Notes: a model not told the origin generated them from the letters alone. Shown: positions 10,685 to 21,895, counted from the stretch's first letter. The stretch is DNA of 26,442 nt from Allomyces macrogynus ATCC 38327 (GCA_000151295.1 GG745337.1:48704-75145); one strand, 5' to 3'. Translations and numbers: made by a program.

Positions 10685-11816
10685 GGCGGTGGCGGGTTCG
10701 ATACGTTGGTAGGGCGGCGGTTGCAGCCTGCGCCGCCTGGTTGTCGTGGACCGGACCGTGGACGGGCGTCGCGACGTGGTGGAGAGCGGTTTTGCTGTTG
10801 TGTGCACGCATTCCGTTTTGGTGCTGTTCGTGTTTTTTTCTTCTTCGAGTGTTGGCTTGGTTGATTGGAAATAATGGTTTAGCGCTTGCCTGTTGGGCCC
10901 GCTTCGTCGTCCTGAGCAGGACCAGCGTCGCGAGCGCCGCTGAGCGCGCCGTGCAAGAGGACCAGCGCGCGCATCGCGAGCGGGTGGAGAGTCTGGAGCA
11001 AGCAACCAGAGGAGAGAGCGGAGATGTCCAACGTCCAACGGATATTCATCGATTTTACGTCCTCGTTACGAATCCGCGGCGCACCGACGCTGATGGCCAG
11101 CATGACATCACCATGCGCCTTTGTGACGCTCTCTTCGGTTCTCTTGTTGCGTCGTGAAGCCGCGAGCGCCTGGGTCCTCCGCTTTCGTTGCGAGCCGGAC
11201 AAAATGAAGTTTGGCCACCCCCCGCAGCGACAATAAATACGTTAGCCGCGCGCAGCACTGTCTGCCTCTCGTTGCACTCGTCTCGTCCACGCTCTCCGAC
11301 TTGGAGTGCTCGCCAGCAACGCGCTCGAGGACCAACGCTGCAAGCTTCAGTATCCGACCAGCGAACCACTGATTGAGCCTGACCAGCAACTCATCAACCG
11401 CGCTTGATCCGACCTTCTCGCCGCTCTTCAATTCCGCTGCGCTTAATCTACGGCTGCCTGCGCCCTCGACTGCTCATCCAGCTGCTCGCGTCCCGAAAAG
11501 CTCGCGATCCGACCCATTGAACGTCGTCCGACCATCAAGCACGCCGTTACGGCGACCGTGCGAGTTGTGAGTGACGATTGACTGTGAAGAGGACCGAAAG
11601 TACTCGGTGCCAAGAGGCGCGCCACTGCCGACTGCAGCCGCGATACCGACCGGTGCGTTGTTGACGCAACCGACAAGAGTGGCCGGGACCCGCGCGGCGA
11701 AAGAACGCGTCGACTGACGCCAGCATCGGCCTGCGCTCTGCGTCTTGCTCCTCGGGATCCTCCTCCAGACACGCGGACTTAACGCGCTTGTCGCTCGTGT
11801 GCTCCGTGCACTCTCT
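10685..11816. other. Intergenic region: CRM1 3' side and acyltransferase upstream region
   Basis: 1.13 kb without a supportable gene. 10780-10875 is T/G-rich, fitting a 3' UTR. An AATAAA sits at 11232-11237 on the plus strand, 550 bp beyond the CRM1 stop, which is far for its poly(A) signal. A consensus-like donor TTGTGAGTGACG lies near 11567 and could open a 5' UTR intron of the next gene, but no partner acceptor could be chosen with certainty. Confidence 0.4.
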
Positions 11817-14187
11817 ATGTGCCGGCACCATCGCCGCCACCATCATCATCGACCCGCTGCCCCTGGTACTGCTGACGATCCCATTAAGTTGCCCAACAAC
11901 ATGACGGTGGCGCTGCTCTACGACACGCTTGCCGCCATCTTCTCGCTGGTCCTGTCCATCTTCTTCCGCGAGGTGCGCCCGCGCGGCACGCACCATATCC
12001 CGGAAGATGGCCCTGTGATTTTCGTTGTGGCGCCGCACCACAACCAGTTTGTCGATCCGCTCATGCTCATCAAAACGGCGGGTCGTCGCGTCGGGTTCCT
12101 GACCGCGCAGAAATCCATGGACCGGAAATGGATTGGCCGGTTCGCGCGTGCCATGGGGTCGATTGGTGTCGTGCGCGCTGCAGATATCGCCGTCAAGTTG
12201 CCCGGCAAGCTCTGGATGCCCGACCCGGCGCAGAGTCCCGATTTGATTGAAGTCGTGAACGTCGTCGATACGGATTTCCTGCACCTGCAGGCGCTCGGCA
12301 AGCTCGCCGTCGGCCACTCGCTCCTCTTTGTGATCCCGCCCGCGCTCGGTACCACGGGGCCCGGCAACGACGTGTCGCTCGAAATCGCCGAAATCGTGTC
12401 GGCGACGCGGATCCGTGTGCGCCGCGCCGTCACCGACCCGGATACGGTCCAGGCGCTCGCGTTCCCCGCGGGCTTGCCCGCGCGCGCTGCGCCCAAAGTC
12501 GACTATGCGCACATGTACGAGTCGGTCTTTGAGCGGCTCAAGGGTGGCCACTGTGTCGGAATTTTCCCAGAGGGCGGGTCGCACGACCGGTCGGAACTGC
12601 TGCCGTTCAAGGCGGGTGTGACGATCATGGCGCTTGGTGCGATGGCCGCGTTCCCGGGCCTCGACGTGAAACTCGTGCCGGTCGGGCTCAACTACTTCCA
12701 CGCCGACCGGTTCCGTTCGCGCGCGGTCGTCGAGTACGGCGCGCCGATTTCGGTGCCGGCTGACCTGGTCGAAATGTACCGCCGCGGCGGCGCCGAGAAG
12801 CGCGATGCGTGCAAGTCGTTGCTCGACGTGATTCAGGCGGCGGTCGCCAACGTGACGGTCACGGCGCCCGATTACGACACGCTCATGGTCGTGCAGGCCG
12901 TGCGCCGCCTCTACCGCCCGCTCAACCATAAGCTGACGATGGTGCAGCGGTTGGAACTTACGCGCCGGTTGATGAAGGGTTACTTGCAGTACAAAGACGA
13001 TCCGCGCGTCAAGGACCTGGAGTTTAAAGTCAAGTACTACAACTCGATGCTCGAGGCGCACGGACTGCAGGACCACCAGGTGGAGCGCACCGCCGTCGGC
13101 GGGTTCCGCGCGCTCGGTCTGCTCGCGTACCGGTCGATTGTTCTGCTGATCATGGCGACGCTCGCGCTGCCCGGCGCCATCATCAATTTCCCGATGGCCG
13201 TGGCGGCCACGCGCATTTCGCAGCAAAAGGCGGCTGAGGCACTGGCGTCGTCGACGGTCAAGATCGAGGGCCGCGATGTGTTGGCCACGTGGAAACTGAT
13301 TGTTGCGCTCGTCATGGTGCCGATTGTTTACTTTTTCGACACGTTCCTCACGTGGGGTGCCGTACGGTTCATTCTCAAGCTCGCGCCGCCGTGGACGTGG
13401 GCGATTCCCACGATCGTGTTGTTCCTCGGGTTGCCGACGGTCTCGCTCATGGCGCTGCGGTTTGGGGAACGGGGCGCAGATATCTACAAGTCGTTGGCGC
13501 CGCTGTTGATGTCGGTGCTTCCGACGCGCTGGGACGATGGCGACCGGCTCCGTCTCGTGCGTGGCCAGCTAGCACGCGATATCAATGATGTGATCAACGA
13601 GTTGGGGCCGACGCTGTTCGAGGACTTTAACTCGTTCTTCATGAAGGTGCGTTTTCCGCATTTTGGCAGAGTTGACTTGTGGATGTCGAAACTAACGCAG
13701 AGCCCTCCTCCGCAACTAGGACATGGAAATCCCGACGACCGAGCAATCCTCGGCGGGTCTCAAGCGCGTCTCGTCGTGGTCGGCCCTGTCTTCGGCGGCG
13801 TCGCGGTCCGTGACGCGTGCCGCGAGCATGATCTCAATCGAGGTCAAGAACTTTGTCTCGGCCGCGACGCCGTCCACGCTCAAGGCGCGGCTCGCGTCGA
13901 CGCCGGCCATGGCCGCGAAGGATGCGGTCAAGACGCACGACGAAGGGATGCAGGCGCAGCAGGACGAGGAGGAGGGCGTGTTGATCATCAAGGCCGCACA
14001 GGTTGCGCGCGCGAACGGGGCCGCCGAGACTGCGGGGAAGCTCGGCGTGATCACGGACGAGCCCGAGTCGGTGGAGGAGAGCGAGGCCGCGCCCGCGAGC
14101 GCAGTGACAAGTAACGGCGTGAGCGCCGAGGTGGAGAAGGTGGAGAAGGTCGCCGTGGTGCCAAGCAACACCGAGGCGGCAGCGTAG
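11817..14187 (+). CDS. Glycerol-3-phosphate / dihydroxyacetone-phosphate acyltransferase, SCT1/GPT2-type, two exons
   Basis: Exons 11817-13646 and 13720-14187 encode 765 residues (yeast Gpt2 743, Sct1 759). The enzyme makes lysophosphatidic acid (or acyl-DHAP), the first step of glycerolipid synthesis, in the ER. Seen: a membrane segment LLYDTLAAIFSLVLSIFF followed by REVRPRG; acyltransferase motif I APHHNQFVDP (about residue 72); IGVVRAAD; motif III GIFPEGGSHDR (about residue 248); LVPVGLNYFH; APDYDTLMVVQAVRRLY; DHQVERT; and three C-terminal membrane segments around 13120-13470. The intron (13647-13719, GTGCGT to ACTAG) has an ACTAAC branch site 23 bp before the acceptor. The second exon encodes a Ser-rich then acidic/Ala-rich tail, as in Sct1/Gpt2. 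The ATG at 11817 has a poor context; the ATG at 11901 (A at -3) is the main alternative and would still include the first membrane segment. Confidence 0.92.
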
Positions 14188-14570
14188 ATTCGCGGCGTGG
14201 GGCCCACCGGATGTGGGCACTACGTACGTCGTCGAAGTCGTCGTCTCCGCGCGTGCGCGTATCGACCGGTTGTCGGCGCGCGTCGTGGAGGGCGAGGGGA
14301 AACGAGAAGGATGTACTCGTGCATATTGATTTAGCCTCTTGAAATGTGAAAAGACCAGCAGATTTGCTTAGATTTCTGATCATTGCTGTGCATGAGGCAG
14401 CGAGTTGTCTGGTCGGCGGACGGTGGCTTGGTGCCATTTTTTGATCAACTTGGGTTCCGCCAGCTTTCGTTCACCTCGTATCCATCGTGGACCACCAACG
14501 TCGCCGCCAAACCAGCGCCGGACCACTCGGCCAACTTGCTGCAACTCGACCAGAACCGCACGATTTAGCC
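14188..14570. promoter_or_regulatory. Intergenic region upstream of SMC4
   Basis: 383 bp between the acyltransferase stop and the SMC4 start, both on the plus strand. The middle (about 14318-14390) is A/T-richer than its surroundings. No repeat, RNA gene or canonical AATAAA was seen. Confidence 0.4.
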
Positions 14571-17500
14571 ATGACCACAACCGAGGCCGCACCGCCGATG
14601 AACGAGCCCGTAGGGGATGCGGCTGCTCCACCAGCACCAACCAACCCGACCGCTCTGACTACCAATGCGACCACTCTCCCGCCACCACCTGGCCCCGCAC
14701 CGCTCGGCGGCCCGCGGCTCGTCATGACGCGCATGGTCCTGACCAACTTCAAGTCGTATGCCGGGAAGCAAGAGATTGGGCCCTTCCACAAGGTCTGCAC
14801 GTAGATGCTCTCGAACCTGTCATCCCCACCAACGCTAACGCTGTCCGCCTCTAGTCGTTCACGGCGGTCGTGGGCCCGAACGGATCTGGCAAGTCGAACG
14901 TGATTGACGCACTGCTGTTCGTGTTCGGGTACCGCGCATCCAAGATGCGGCAGAACAAGCTCGGCAATCTCGTGCATTATTCGGAAAAGTACCCGAACCT
15001 CGACCAGTGCACGGTTGAGATTCATTTCCAGGAGTTGCAGGAGACGGTATGTCGCCCGTCCCTCGGCCCGTTGCGCGCGCTTCCCTTCGGCCCTGCTCGC
15101 TCACCCACCCCACCTTTCACAGAACGGCGTCGAATCCGTTGTCCCCGGGTCGGACCTGCTCGTCTCGCGCACGGCCTTCAAGAACAACCAGTCGCGGTAC
15201 TCGATCAACCAGCGCCCGGCGTCCTACGTGCAAGTCACGGCCCTCCTCAAATCTAAGGGCGTCGACCTGACGCACCAGCGGTTCCTGATTCTGCAGGGCG
15301 AGGTCGAATCCATTGCGCAAATGAAACCCAAGGGCACGTCCGACTCGGACGAAGGGTTGCTCGAGTACCTCGAGGACATTATCGGGACCGCGCAGTACAA
15401 GGACCCGATCGAGGCCGCGCAGCGCGACCTCGACGCGCTCGACGATTTGCGGCACGAGAAACTCGCGCGCGTGAAATTGGTCGAGCAGGAACTCGCCCGG
15501 CTGCAGGACGCGAAGGACGCGGCCGAGGCGTACCTCGCGCGCGAGGCCGAGATGCGGCGCATGCAGGCGAAATTGTACCGGCATATGGCCGATAAGCATG
15601 CGCGAGCGACGGGGCTCGCGCGAACGACGTTGACCAACGCGCAGGCGCGGCTCGGGGAACTCGACGAGGCGTGTGGCGGGGAGACCGCACGGCATGAGCA
15701 GGCCGACTTGGAGCGGCGCGCCAAGGAAGCGGCGGCGGCACTGGCCAAGGCGCGCACCGACTTGCAAAAGCACGACGCCGACTTGAAGCGGCTGACGGCC
15801 GACGATATCAAGGTGCGAGAGCTGAAAAAGTCGGCCAAGCGCAAAGCCGATAAGGCGAGGAAGGCGCGCGACAAGGCGCAGATGGTGCTCGCCGAAAAGA
15901 CGCAGTGGATGGAGAATTACGAGACCGACCAGCAAATGATCCAGGACGAAATTGACGAGGTCAACAATAAGCTGCAGGTCGCGCAGACCAAGGTCGACGA
16001 CTTGAAGGTGCAGCTGCGGTTCAAGACGCAAGACATGCAAAAGGAAATGGACGCGCGCCAAGCGGAGTTGCGGCCGTGGACGCACCAGGTGTCGGAATTG
16101 ACGGGTCGGCTCGGCGTGATTCGCGCTGAGCAGAGAACGCTCACCGAGTCGCTGCAGCGTGCGGCTAAGGCGCGGGATCAGCTGACGGCGAGGCGCGAGG
16201 AGCTCGAGGCGCGCCGCACCGAGCTGGTGGCATCGACGGCCACGTTGCAGGCCGAGCGCACACAAACGAGTACCGCGCATCAGGCCGCTCGCGCTCGTCT
16301 CGCCGAGGTCGCGGCGGCTCAGCAGATGGCGCGTACCACAGCTCAACAAGCACGCACCCGCGCTGAGGAAGCGCTCGCGTCGACGCGCGCGACCCGCAAC
16401 CGTGGCGACGTGCTCGGCACCCTCCGCGCGCAGCGGTCCCAACGTTGGCCCGGGCTCGCCGACCGACTCGGGAATCTCGGCACGATTGACGCACGGTACG
16501 ACGTGGCCGTCTCGACGGCCGCGGGTGGGTCGCTCGACATGATTGTCGTCGACAAGGTCAGCACCGCGCAGGCATGTCTCGAGTTTTTGCGCACGAACCG
16601 GCTCGGGCGCGCGTCATTCGTGTGCCTCGACAAGTTGCCCAACTACGACACGCGACCCATCAAGACGCCAGAGAACGCGCCGCGGCTGTTTGATCTCGTG
16701 ACGTGCCGCGATTCGAAATATGCGCCGGCCATGTACCACGCGATGCGGGATACGTTGGTCGCCGAGGACCTCGACCATGCGAACCGGATCGCGTACACGG
16801 CGTGTTCCGGGCGCCAGCGGTGGCGCGTCGTCACGCTCGGCGGGCAGTTGATCGAGGCGTCCGGTGCCATGTCGGGCGGTGGGAACTACGTTTCGCGCGG
16901 CCGAATGAAGCTCGCCGACGGCCGCAACGCGCAGCAGAGTGGGGACGAGGACGAGGTGGACGAGGCGACGGTCGCGCGGCTCGAGCAGGAACGCGATGCC
17001 GCGGCGCATGCGCTCGCGCAAGTCTCGCACGAGCACGACGCGCTCACGCAGCAAGTCAGCGAGCTGCACCGTGCCGCGGCTGCGGCCGAGCGCGCGGCAA
17101 TGAAGGGGAATGTGGAGCTCGAGCAGGTCGAGCGCGATTTGAACCAGGTCGTGGCAGAACTCGCGACCGCTGACCAGGCCGCGGTGGGTTCCGGCAAGCG
17201 CGGCGGCAAGGCCAGAAAGAGCCAGGCCGATGAGACGGGTGAGGCGAAGATCAAGGCGCTCGACAAGGAAGCGGCCAAGATCGAGACCGAGTTGGCCAAA
17301 GTGCAGGCCAAGGCGCAGGAGCTTGAGGCGGCCGTGGCCAACTTGCAGGCCAAGATTGACGACGTCGGCGGGATCGAGTACAAGGTCGCGCGTACGCAGG
17401 CGCAGGATTACGCGAGAACCGCCGAGCAGCTTGCGCGCAAGGCCGCGACCGCGCAGGTGCAGTACAAGCAAGCCGAGAAGCAGGCCGCCGCCGCACAAGC

Positions 17501-18811
17501 GACCATGGCGCAGTGTGACGAGGATATGGCCGCGGCTGAGCAGGAAATGACCGCGCTCGCACAACAGCTCGACGACGTGACTGCCAAGGCGCTCGATGTC
17601 ACCAACTGGCTGGAAGCGGCGCAGAGTGGCGTCGACGACGCGACGGAACTGCACGACGAGCTGACCAAGGACCTGCGCGCGCGCGAGGAAGTGTTTGCCA
17701 AGCACGCGCGCGAGCGCGCCGAGCTCGTGGCTACGATCGAGGATTTGCAGGCCAAGATCCAGACTGGCGAACACCACGTCAAGCAGTGGCGCGCCAAGCT
17801 CGCTGACGTCCAGGCCGCGATCAAGGCCGCGACCGCCGCGGCCGAGGCAAGGAAGCCCAAGACGCGACCGAACCAGCTCCCGCACTCGCCGCCGGGCCTG
17901 CCGCGGCCGCTTCGGCCGACGCCCAGGATGTTGTCATGGACGAGGCCGCACCAGCACCGTCCGACGGCGCGGCAGCGGCGGGTGGTGAGCCAATGGAGGT
18001 GGATGAGGACGACGGCGAGCCTGTCGAGGACGAGCATGCGCTTCACCAACAGATCAAGCGCTTATCGGCCGAGCTCGCCCAAACGACCGTCAATCTCTCA
18101 GTCCTGGACGAGTACAGCGCCCGCGCCGAGGACCACGCGGCGCGTGCGCGCGATTTGGCCGCGGTCGAGGCGAACCGCGACACGCACAAACGCACGACCG
18201 AGGAGCTCAAGAAAACGCGGCTGTTGCAGTTTTTGGCCGGGTACGCCGACATTTCCGCGCGGCTCAAAGAAATGTACACGCTGATCACGGCCGGCGGTAA
18301 CGCCGAGCTCGAACTGGTCGACTCGATGGATCCGTTTGCCGAAGGGCTCGTGTTTTCGGTCATGCCGCCGCGTAAGTCGTGGAAGCAGATAGCAAATCTG
18401 TCGGGCGGCGAGCGCACGCTCGCGTCGCTCGCGCTCGTGTTTGCTCTGCATGGGTACCGTCCCACGCCGCTTTACGTGCTCGACGAGATTGACGCGGCGC
18501 TCGATTTCCGCAACGTGTCGATCATTGCGCACTATTTGCGCGCGCACGCGACGGGCGCCGCCGGCACACCGCGCGCCCAGTTTGTCATTATTTCGCTCCG
18601 CCACCACATGTTTGAGCTAGCCGACCGGCTCGTCGGGATCTACAAGCCTGACCAGTGCACGCGCGCGATTGCCATCAACCCGGACAGCGTTGCTGCGGGC
18701 GCCCTCGCGGCGGCCGCGGTCGCGGCGCAACGGCAGCGAGAGGAGGCCGCCGCTGCTGCTGCCGCTGCGCAGAAAGAACGGCAGGATGTGGACATGGGCG
18801 AGGAAGCGTAG
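14571..18811 (+). CDS. SMC4: Condensin subunit SMC4, three exons with an apparent single-base frameshift
   Basis: Exons 14571-14792, 14855-15046 and 15123-18811. SMC4 is the ATPase partner of SMC2 in condensin. Seen: LTNFKSYAG and GPFHK, Walker A GPNGSGKS right after intron 1 (residues 81-88), FVFGYRASKMRQNKL, FLILQGEVESIAQMKPKG, EYLEDIIGT, a long coiled coil, the SMC hinge from about residue 587 (LGTIDARYDVAVST, IVVDKV), a second coiled coil, FSVMPPRKSWKQIANLSGGE (signature motif, LSGGE at about residue 1231) and Walker B LYVLDEIDAALDF. Introns are 14793-14854 and 15047-15122, with acceptors CTAG and ACAG. The frame breaks near 17849: upstream the frame reads ATAAAEA, downstream EAQDATEPAPA in the -1 frame. 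One added base rejoins them, giving about 1367 residues. An Ala/Pro/Asp-rich linker (about 17850-18030) and an Ala-rich tail are extra. The gene is presumably intact in life. Confidence 0.93.
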
Positions 18812-19196
18812 CGTTGAGAGATTCAGCTGGCTTGTTCGTAAACATGATTGCAATTTTGGACCGACTCGCTTTGTTTCTCATAATTTCGCTGGTTTCAGCA
18901 TCCATGGTGTGAGCCGAATGATTGAGCGTTTGTGTCTTCGCTCAGCTCATTCCACTCCATCAACTTTCGACGAGTCGTCAATAAACGCGCGAGCTGTGCA
19001 CGTTGACGTTGAACGCTGCCACCTGCACGCTCCGGCGCTCCCGTCACGACGTGGCCTTTGCTGTCAGCTCACCTGCGCGCCCAACCATTAGAGTACCAGC
19101 TTCACCAACCTCCCACAAATCAATTGCGACACCAACGTCAACACCGTCTGTGTTCTTTGGACCGTCGTGCTCTCCCATTTGTCATTTCCTCCAGCC
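18812..19196. other. SMC4 3' region and upstream region of the next locus
   Basis: 385 bp without a gene. A poly(A)-signal-like AATAAA at 18980-18985 on the plus strand lies about 170 bp after the SMC4 stop and is the best candidate for its 3' end formation. No RNA gene or repeat was seen. Confidence 0.4.
18980..18985 (+). terminator. Candidate poly(A) signal for SMC4
   Basis: AATAAA, correctly oriented, about 170 bp downstream of the SMC4 stop codon. Assigned by position and motif only. Confidence 0.35.
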
Positions 19197-19791
19197 ATGG
19201 ATCAAAATGCACCCACACAAACGCCAGTTGTTTTCGCATCACCGCCCAGCAAGCAGCCATTGTCCCTGTTGTGTTCAACGACGACTTGACGCCCGAGCAG
19301 CGCGAAAACGCCGTCAGCCAGTTCGTTGCCGAGTTGGACCGTCCAATGGGCTCGATTTTCCGGCTTTCGGACGTGGAACTCATGCCAAATGTCAACGGAC
19401 AGCATATTCGGCCGGGTGTCCAGGCGATGGTGTCTACCCATTTTGGAAACCTCCATTTCCTGTTATATTCACTCTGAGCGACGAGGAAGCGCGCCGCCAC
19501 GGCAGTGTTGAGTTTGGCATGGGCAATGACGGCGGTACCAATGATCCTGCAATGCAAGCGATTACAGTGTTCATCATGGGGTATTTCAAGGACGACGTGG
19601 CGCTGCGCTGCCTGATCGAGGGCGACGAAGTCGCTGGACCGCTGTTTTGGCTGGCGGATGTCGATGACGGCGACAACGACGATGCCGATGACGGCGACGA
19701 CTGGGGCGCGTGCGTGGTTGAGCAATGCTGTCGCTGTCGTGTCTCCAGACGTACAGTACGTACAACGTTGAAGTGGATGAGGTATGAATAG
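19197..19791 (+). pseudogene. Unrecognised small protein family, copy 1, frame-broken
   Basis: The ATG at 19197 has a strong context (CAGCCATGG) and opens MDQNAPTQTPVVFASPPSKQ. The reading then continues in the -1 frame from about 19255 (IVPVVFNDDLTPEQRENAV, later FRLSDVELMP and RPGVQAMV) and again in a further -1 frame from about 19465 (IFTLSDEEARRHGSVEF, ITVFIMGYFKDDVALR, then an Asp-rich tail WLADVDDGDNDDADDGDD). Each change is repaired by one extra base. The segments align in order with copy 2 at 24302-24853: VPVVF/VPITF, LTPEQ/VTPEQ, FRLS/FRIA, RPG, FTLSDEEARRH/FTLDDDEARRH, VFIMGYFKDDVALR/VFIITFFAGDIALR, acidic tail. I do not recognise the family. It is a decayed gene, a gene with sequence errors, or one with introns I cannot place; no plausible GT-AG pair of normal size fits. 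Confidence 0.55.
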
Positions 19792-20296
19792 TGACATGGG
19801 CATTATCCCCGGCCTGGCGCATGTGCAATAGGAGGAATATTACGATATTATTTCCGAGGGTTGATGTTTTTGTGCAATCGCGTCCTCTTTCGTTGCCGGA
19901 GGGGCCGTCCGACAATGTGATAGACGATTAGCTGCCAGTGCTTGTTGAGTGGAAGATCAAGCTCATGCGTCGAGATTCCTGATTTGCACTCTAACCGGCC
20001 GGCGCTCCACCGTGCTCGAGTCGCGCTGGGCCGTGCTGGGCCCTTCTGGCTGGGTTGGTGCAGAGTGGATGCAACACGCGGTCACGCAAATGTGTGACGT
20101 GGACAAGCATGCGGTGGAATCTCGAATGTCACAAGCGTCGGGAGCACGTGCCCAGCCAAAGCGCGTCTTGACCACACCGCATCGCCACCGCCATCCCGAC
20201 CAGCGACATCGTCAACACCTCGGCACAACGCAATCGGCACACCCCGACATTGCGACTGCCCGCAGCACCAGAACATCCCGCGCTTGATCCAGCAAG
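19792..20296. other. Intergenic region upstream of capping protein beta
   Basis: About 505 bp with no supportable gene, RNA or repeat. It should hold the promoter and 5' UTR of the capping protein gene; the last 30 bp (CGCACCAGAACATCCCGC-like) precede its start codon. Confidence 0.4.
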
Positions 20297-21383
20297 ATGG
20301 TGCGCGCCTGCCAGCCCGGCCCTCCCACGCGCCGTACCAGCATCCCAGCATGGGCGCCACCGCTCACGCGACCGCACCGCCGACACGCCTTGCCCTGGCC
20401 ACTCGCCCTGCCATGTAGCCCGAGCAGCTCGACTGTGCGCTCGATCTGATGCGGCGGTTGCCGCCGCAGCACGTCGAGGCCAACCTCGCGCGCGTCGTCG
20501 ACCTCGTGCCGGACTTGACTGAGGATCTGCTCTCGTCGGTCGACCAGCCGCTCAAGACGCTGACGTGCGCCGCCTCGGGCCGCGCCTACCTTATCTGCGA
20601 CTATAACCGTGACGGCGACAGTTACCGGTCGCCGTGGTCGAACGAGTACGACCCGCCCTTGCCCGACGGCGCTGTGCCCTCGCCCGACTTGCGCAAACTC
20701 GAGGAGGCCGCCAATGCCGCGTTCGACACGTACCGCGAGCTCTACTTTGAGGGTGGTGTCAGCTCCGTCTACATGTGGGACCTCGACGAGGGGTTCGCGT
20801 GCGTCGTGCTGATCAAGAAGAGTAGGCTTTCGCTTTTCGTGCGTGTGGAGGAGACCAGATTGGCCGAAACTGACTTGTGGCAATTCCGTGTAGCCACCGA
20901 CGCCGAGGGCACCAGCGCCGCCTGGGACTCGATTCACGTTTTTGAGGTCGTCGAGCACCAGAACCGCGTCGCACACTACAAGCTGACCTCGACCGTTTTG
21001 CTCTCGCTCGCCGGCTCGACCGCCAACGACACGCCCGGGTCCATCAACCTGTCGGGATCGCTCACGCGCCAGGTGCGTCGCATCCCCGTCCATCGCCTTC
21101 GACGCTAACCGGATCGCTGACCTTCCCCCTTACTCTTCCCCACCTTGAACAGGAGGAAAAGGACATGGTCGTCGACGACAAGGGCGCGCACGTCGCCAAC
21201 CTCGGGCGCATGGTCGAGGACATGGAGTTCAAGCTGCGCGACGCCTTGAAAAACGTCTACTTTGACAAGACGCGCGACATTGTCAACGACGTGCGGTCCG
21301 AGCGCGACCTCGCGGCCGTCGCCAAGGAGAGCCTGATGCGCAACGAACTGTTCGCCAAGCTCTCGGCGCGCAAGGCACATTGA
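20297..21383 (+). CDS. F-actin capping protein subunit beta, four exons
   Basis: Exons 20297-20299, 20419-20821, 20894-21072 and 21153-21383 give 271 residues, the usual length. The protein pairs with the alpha subunit to cap actin barbed ends. Seen: [93 protein letters not shown], then [12 protein letters not shown] and the [11 protein letters not shown] tail, all capping-protein-beta blocks. An in-frame TAG (20416-20418, part of the acceptor) directly precedes [10 protein letters not shown], so these conserved residues require splicing to ATG|GTGCGC at 20297-20299. Intron 2 (20822-20893, 72 bp) is a multiple of three without stops but contains CTGAC, ends GTGTAG, and interrupts the conserved LIKK...WDSIHV block with unrelated residues. 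Intron 3 is 21073-21152. The fallback start is ATG 20449. Confidence 0.93.
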
Positions 21384-21809
21384 TGGATTGATTCCCTAAC
21401 CTCGTCGGGTATTGTGGATGGTCGAGGGATTTGCACTTGATTTTGGATTTTTGTAGCCGCAATGTTTTGGTTCGCTGCTCAGGAATCGTCACAACCTTCA
21501 GGTTTGCGGTCACGCATCACAATCGTCGATCAAGAGGCATGGCCCAACGACTAGAAACGAGGCAATGGAACACGTTTAACAGCCTCTCAGCTCCAGCTAA
21601 GACCTGATCCATTTCCAGATAAGCCCGCGCGCGCTAGACTCGTCAAATGGAAAAGAGTCTCATCCACCACAAGGATATGTTGAATTGCAATGCAGGCAAT
21701 TTCAAGGCCAGTGTAGGTGATCGGTTTCGTGTCTGACAAACAAGCACTTTTGGTAGACATGACAGGCCTTGTGTGACCATTAGGTTCTGTCTGGGATAAG
21801 GAGCCTCAG

Positions 21810-21884
21810 CAATGTGATCGAACCTGCAAAGACTCAATGTGATCGAACCTGCAAAGACTCAATGTGATCGAACCTGCAAAGACT
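21810..21884. repeat. Tandem repeat, 25-bp unit, three perfect copies
   Basis: The unit begins CAATGTGATCGAACCTGCAA and ends AGACT. Copies lie at 21810-21834, 21835-21859 and 21860-21884, identical by eye. The complement contains GCAGGTTCGATC, which recalls a tRNA T-arm, but no cloverleaf follows. Confidence 0.92.
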
Positions 21885-21895
21885 CGAACGACCAT

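Noticed and set aside
13647..14114. Read-through of the acyltransferase into the intron (stop at 14114)
   Set aside because: The frame stays open past 13646, but the downstream reading is low-quality, whereas splicing at 13647/13719 with an ACTAAC branch site gives a Ser-rich, acidic tail typical of Sct1/Gpt2.
17808..17851. Very short intron explaining the SMC4 frame change
   Set aside because: GTCCAG...CAAG of 43 nt restores the frame, but it is shorter than all other introns (62 bp and up), has no branch site and removes residues that continue the coiled coil.
18370..18380. Perfect GTAAGT donor inside SMC4
   Set aside because: It lies in the highly conserved MPPRKSW block just before LSGGE; use as a donor would destroy the ATPase head, and no matching intron is needed.
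21811..21890. tRNA-like T-arm on the minus strand (GCAGGTTCGATC)
   Set aside because: The T-loop-like motif is repeated three times as part of the 25-bp tandem repeat, and no D-arm, anticodon arm or acceptor pairing could be found around it.
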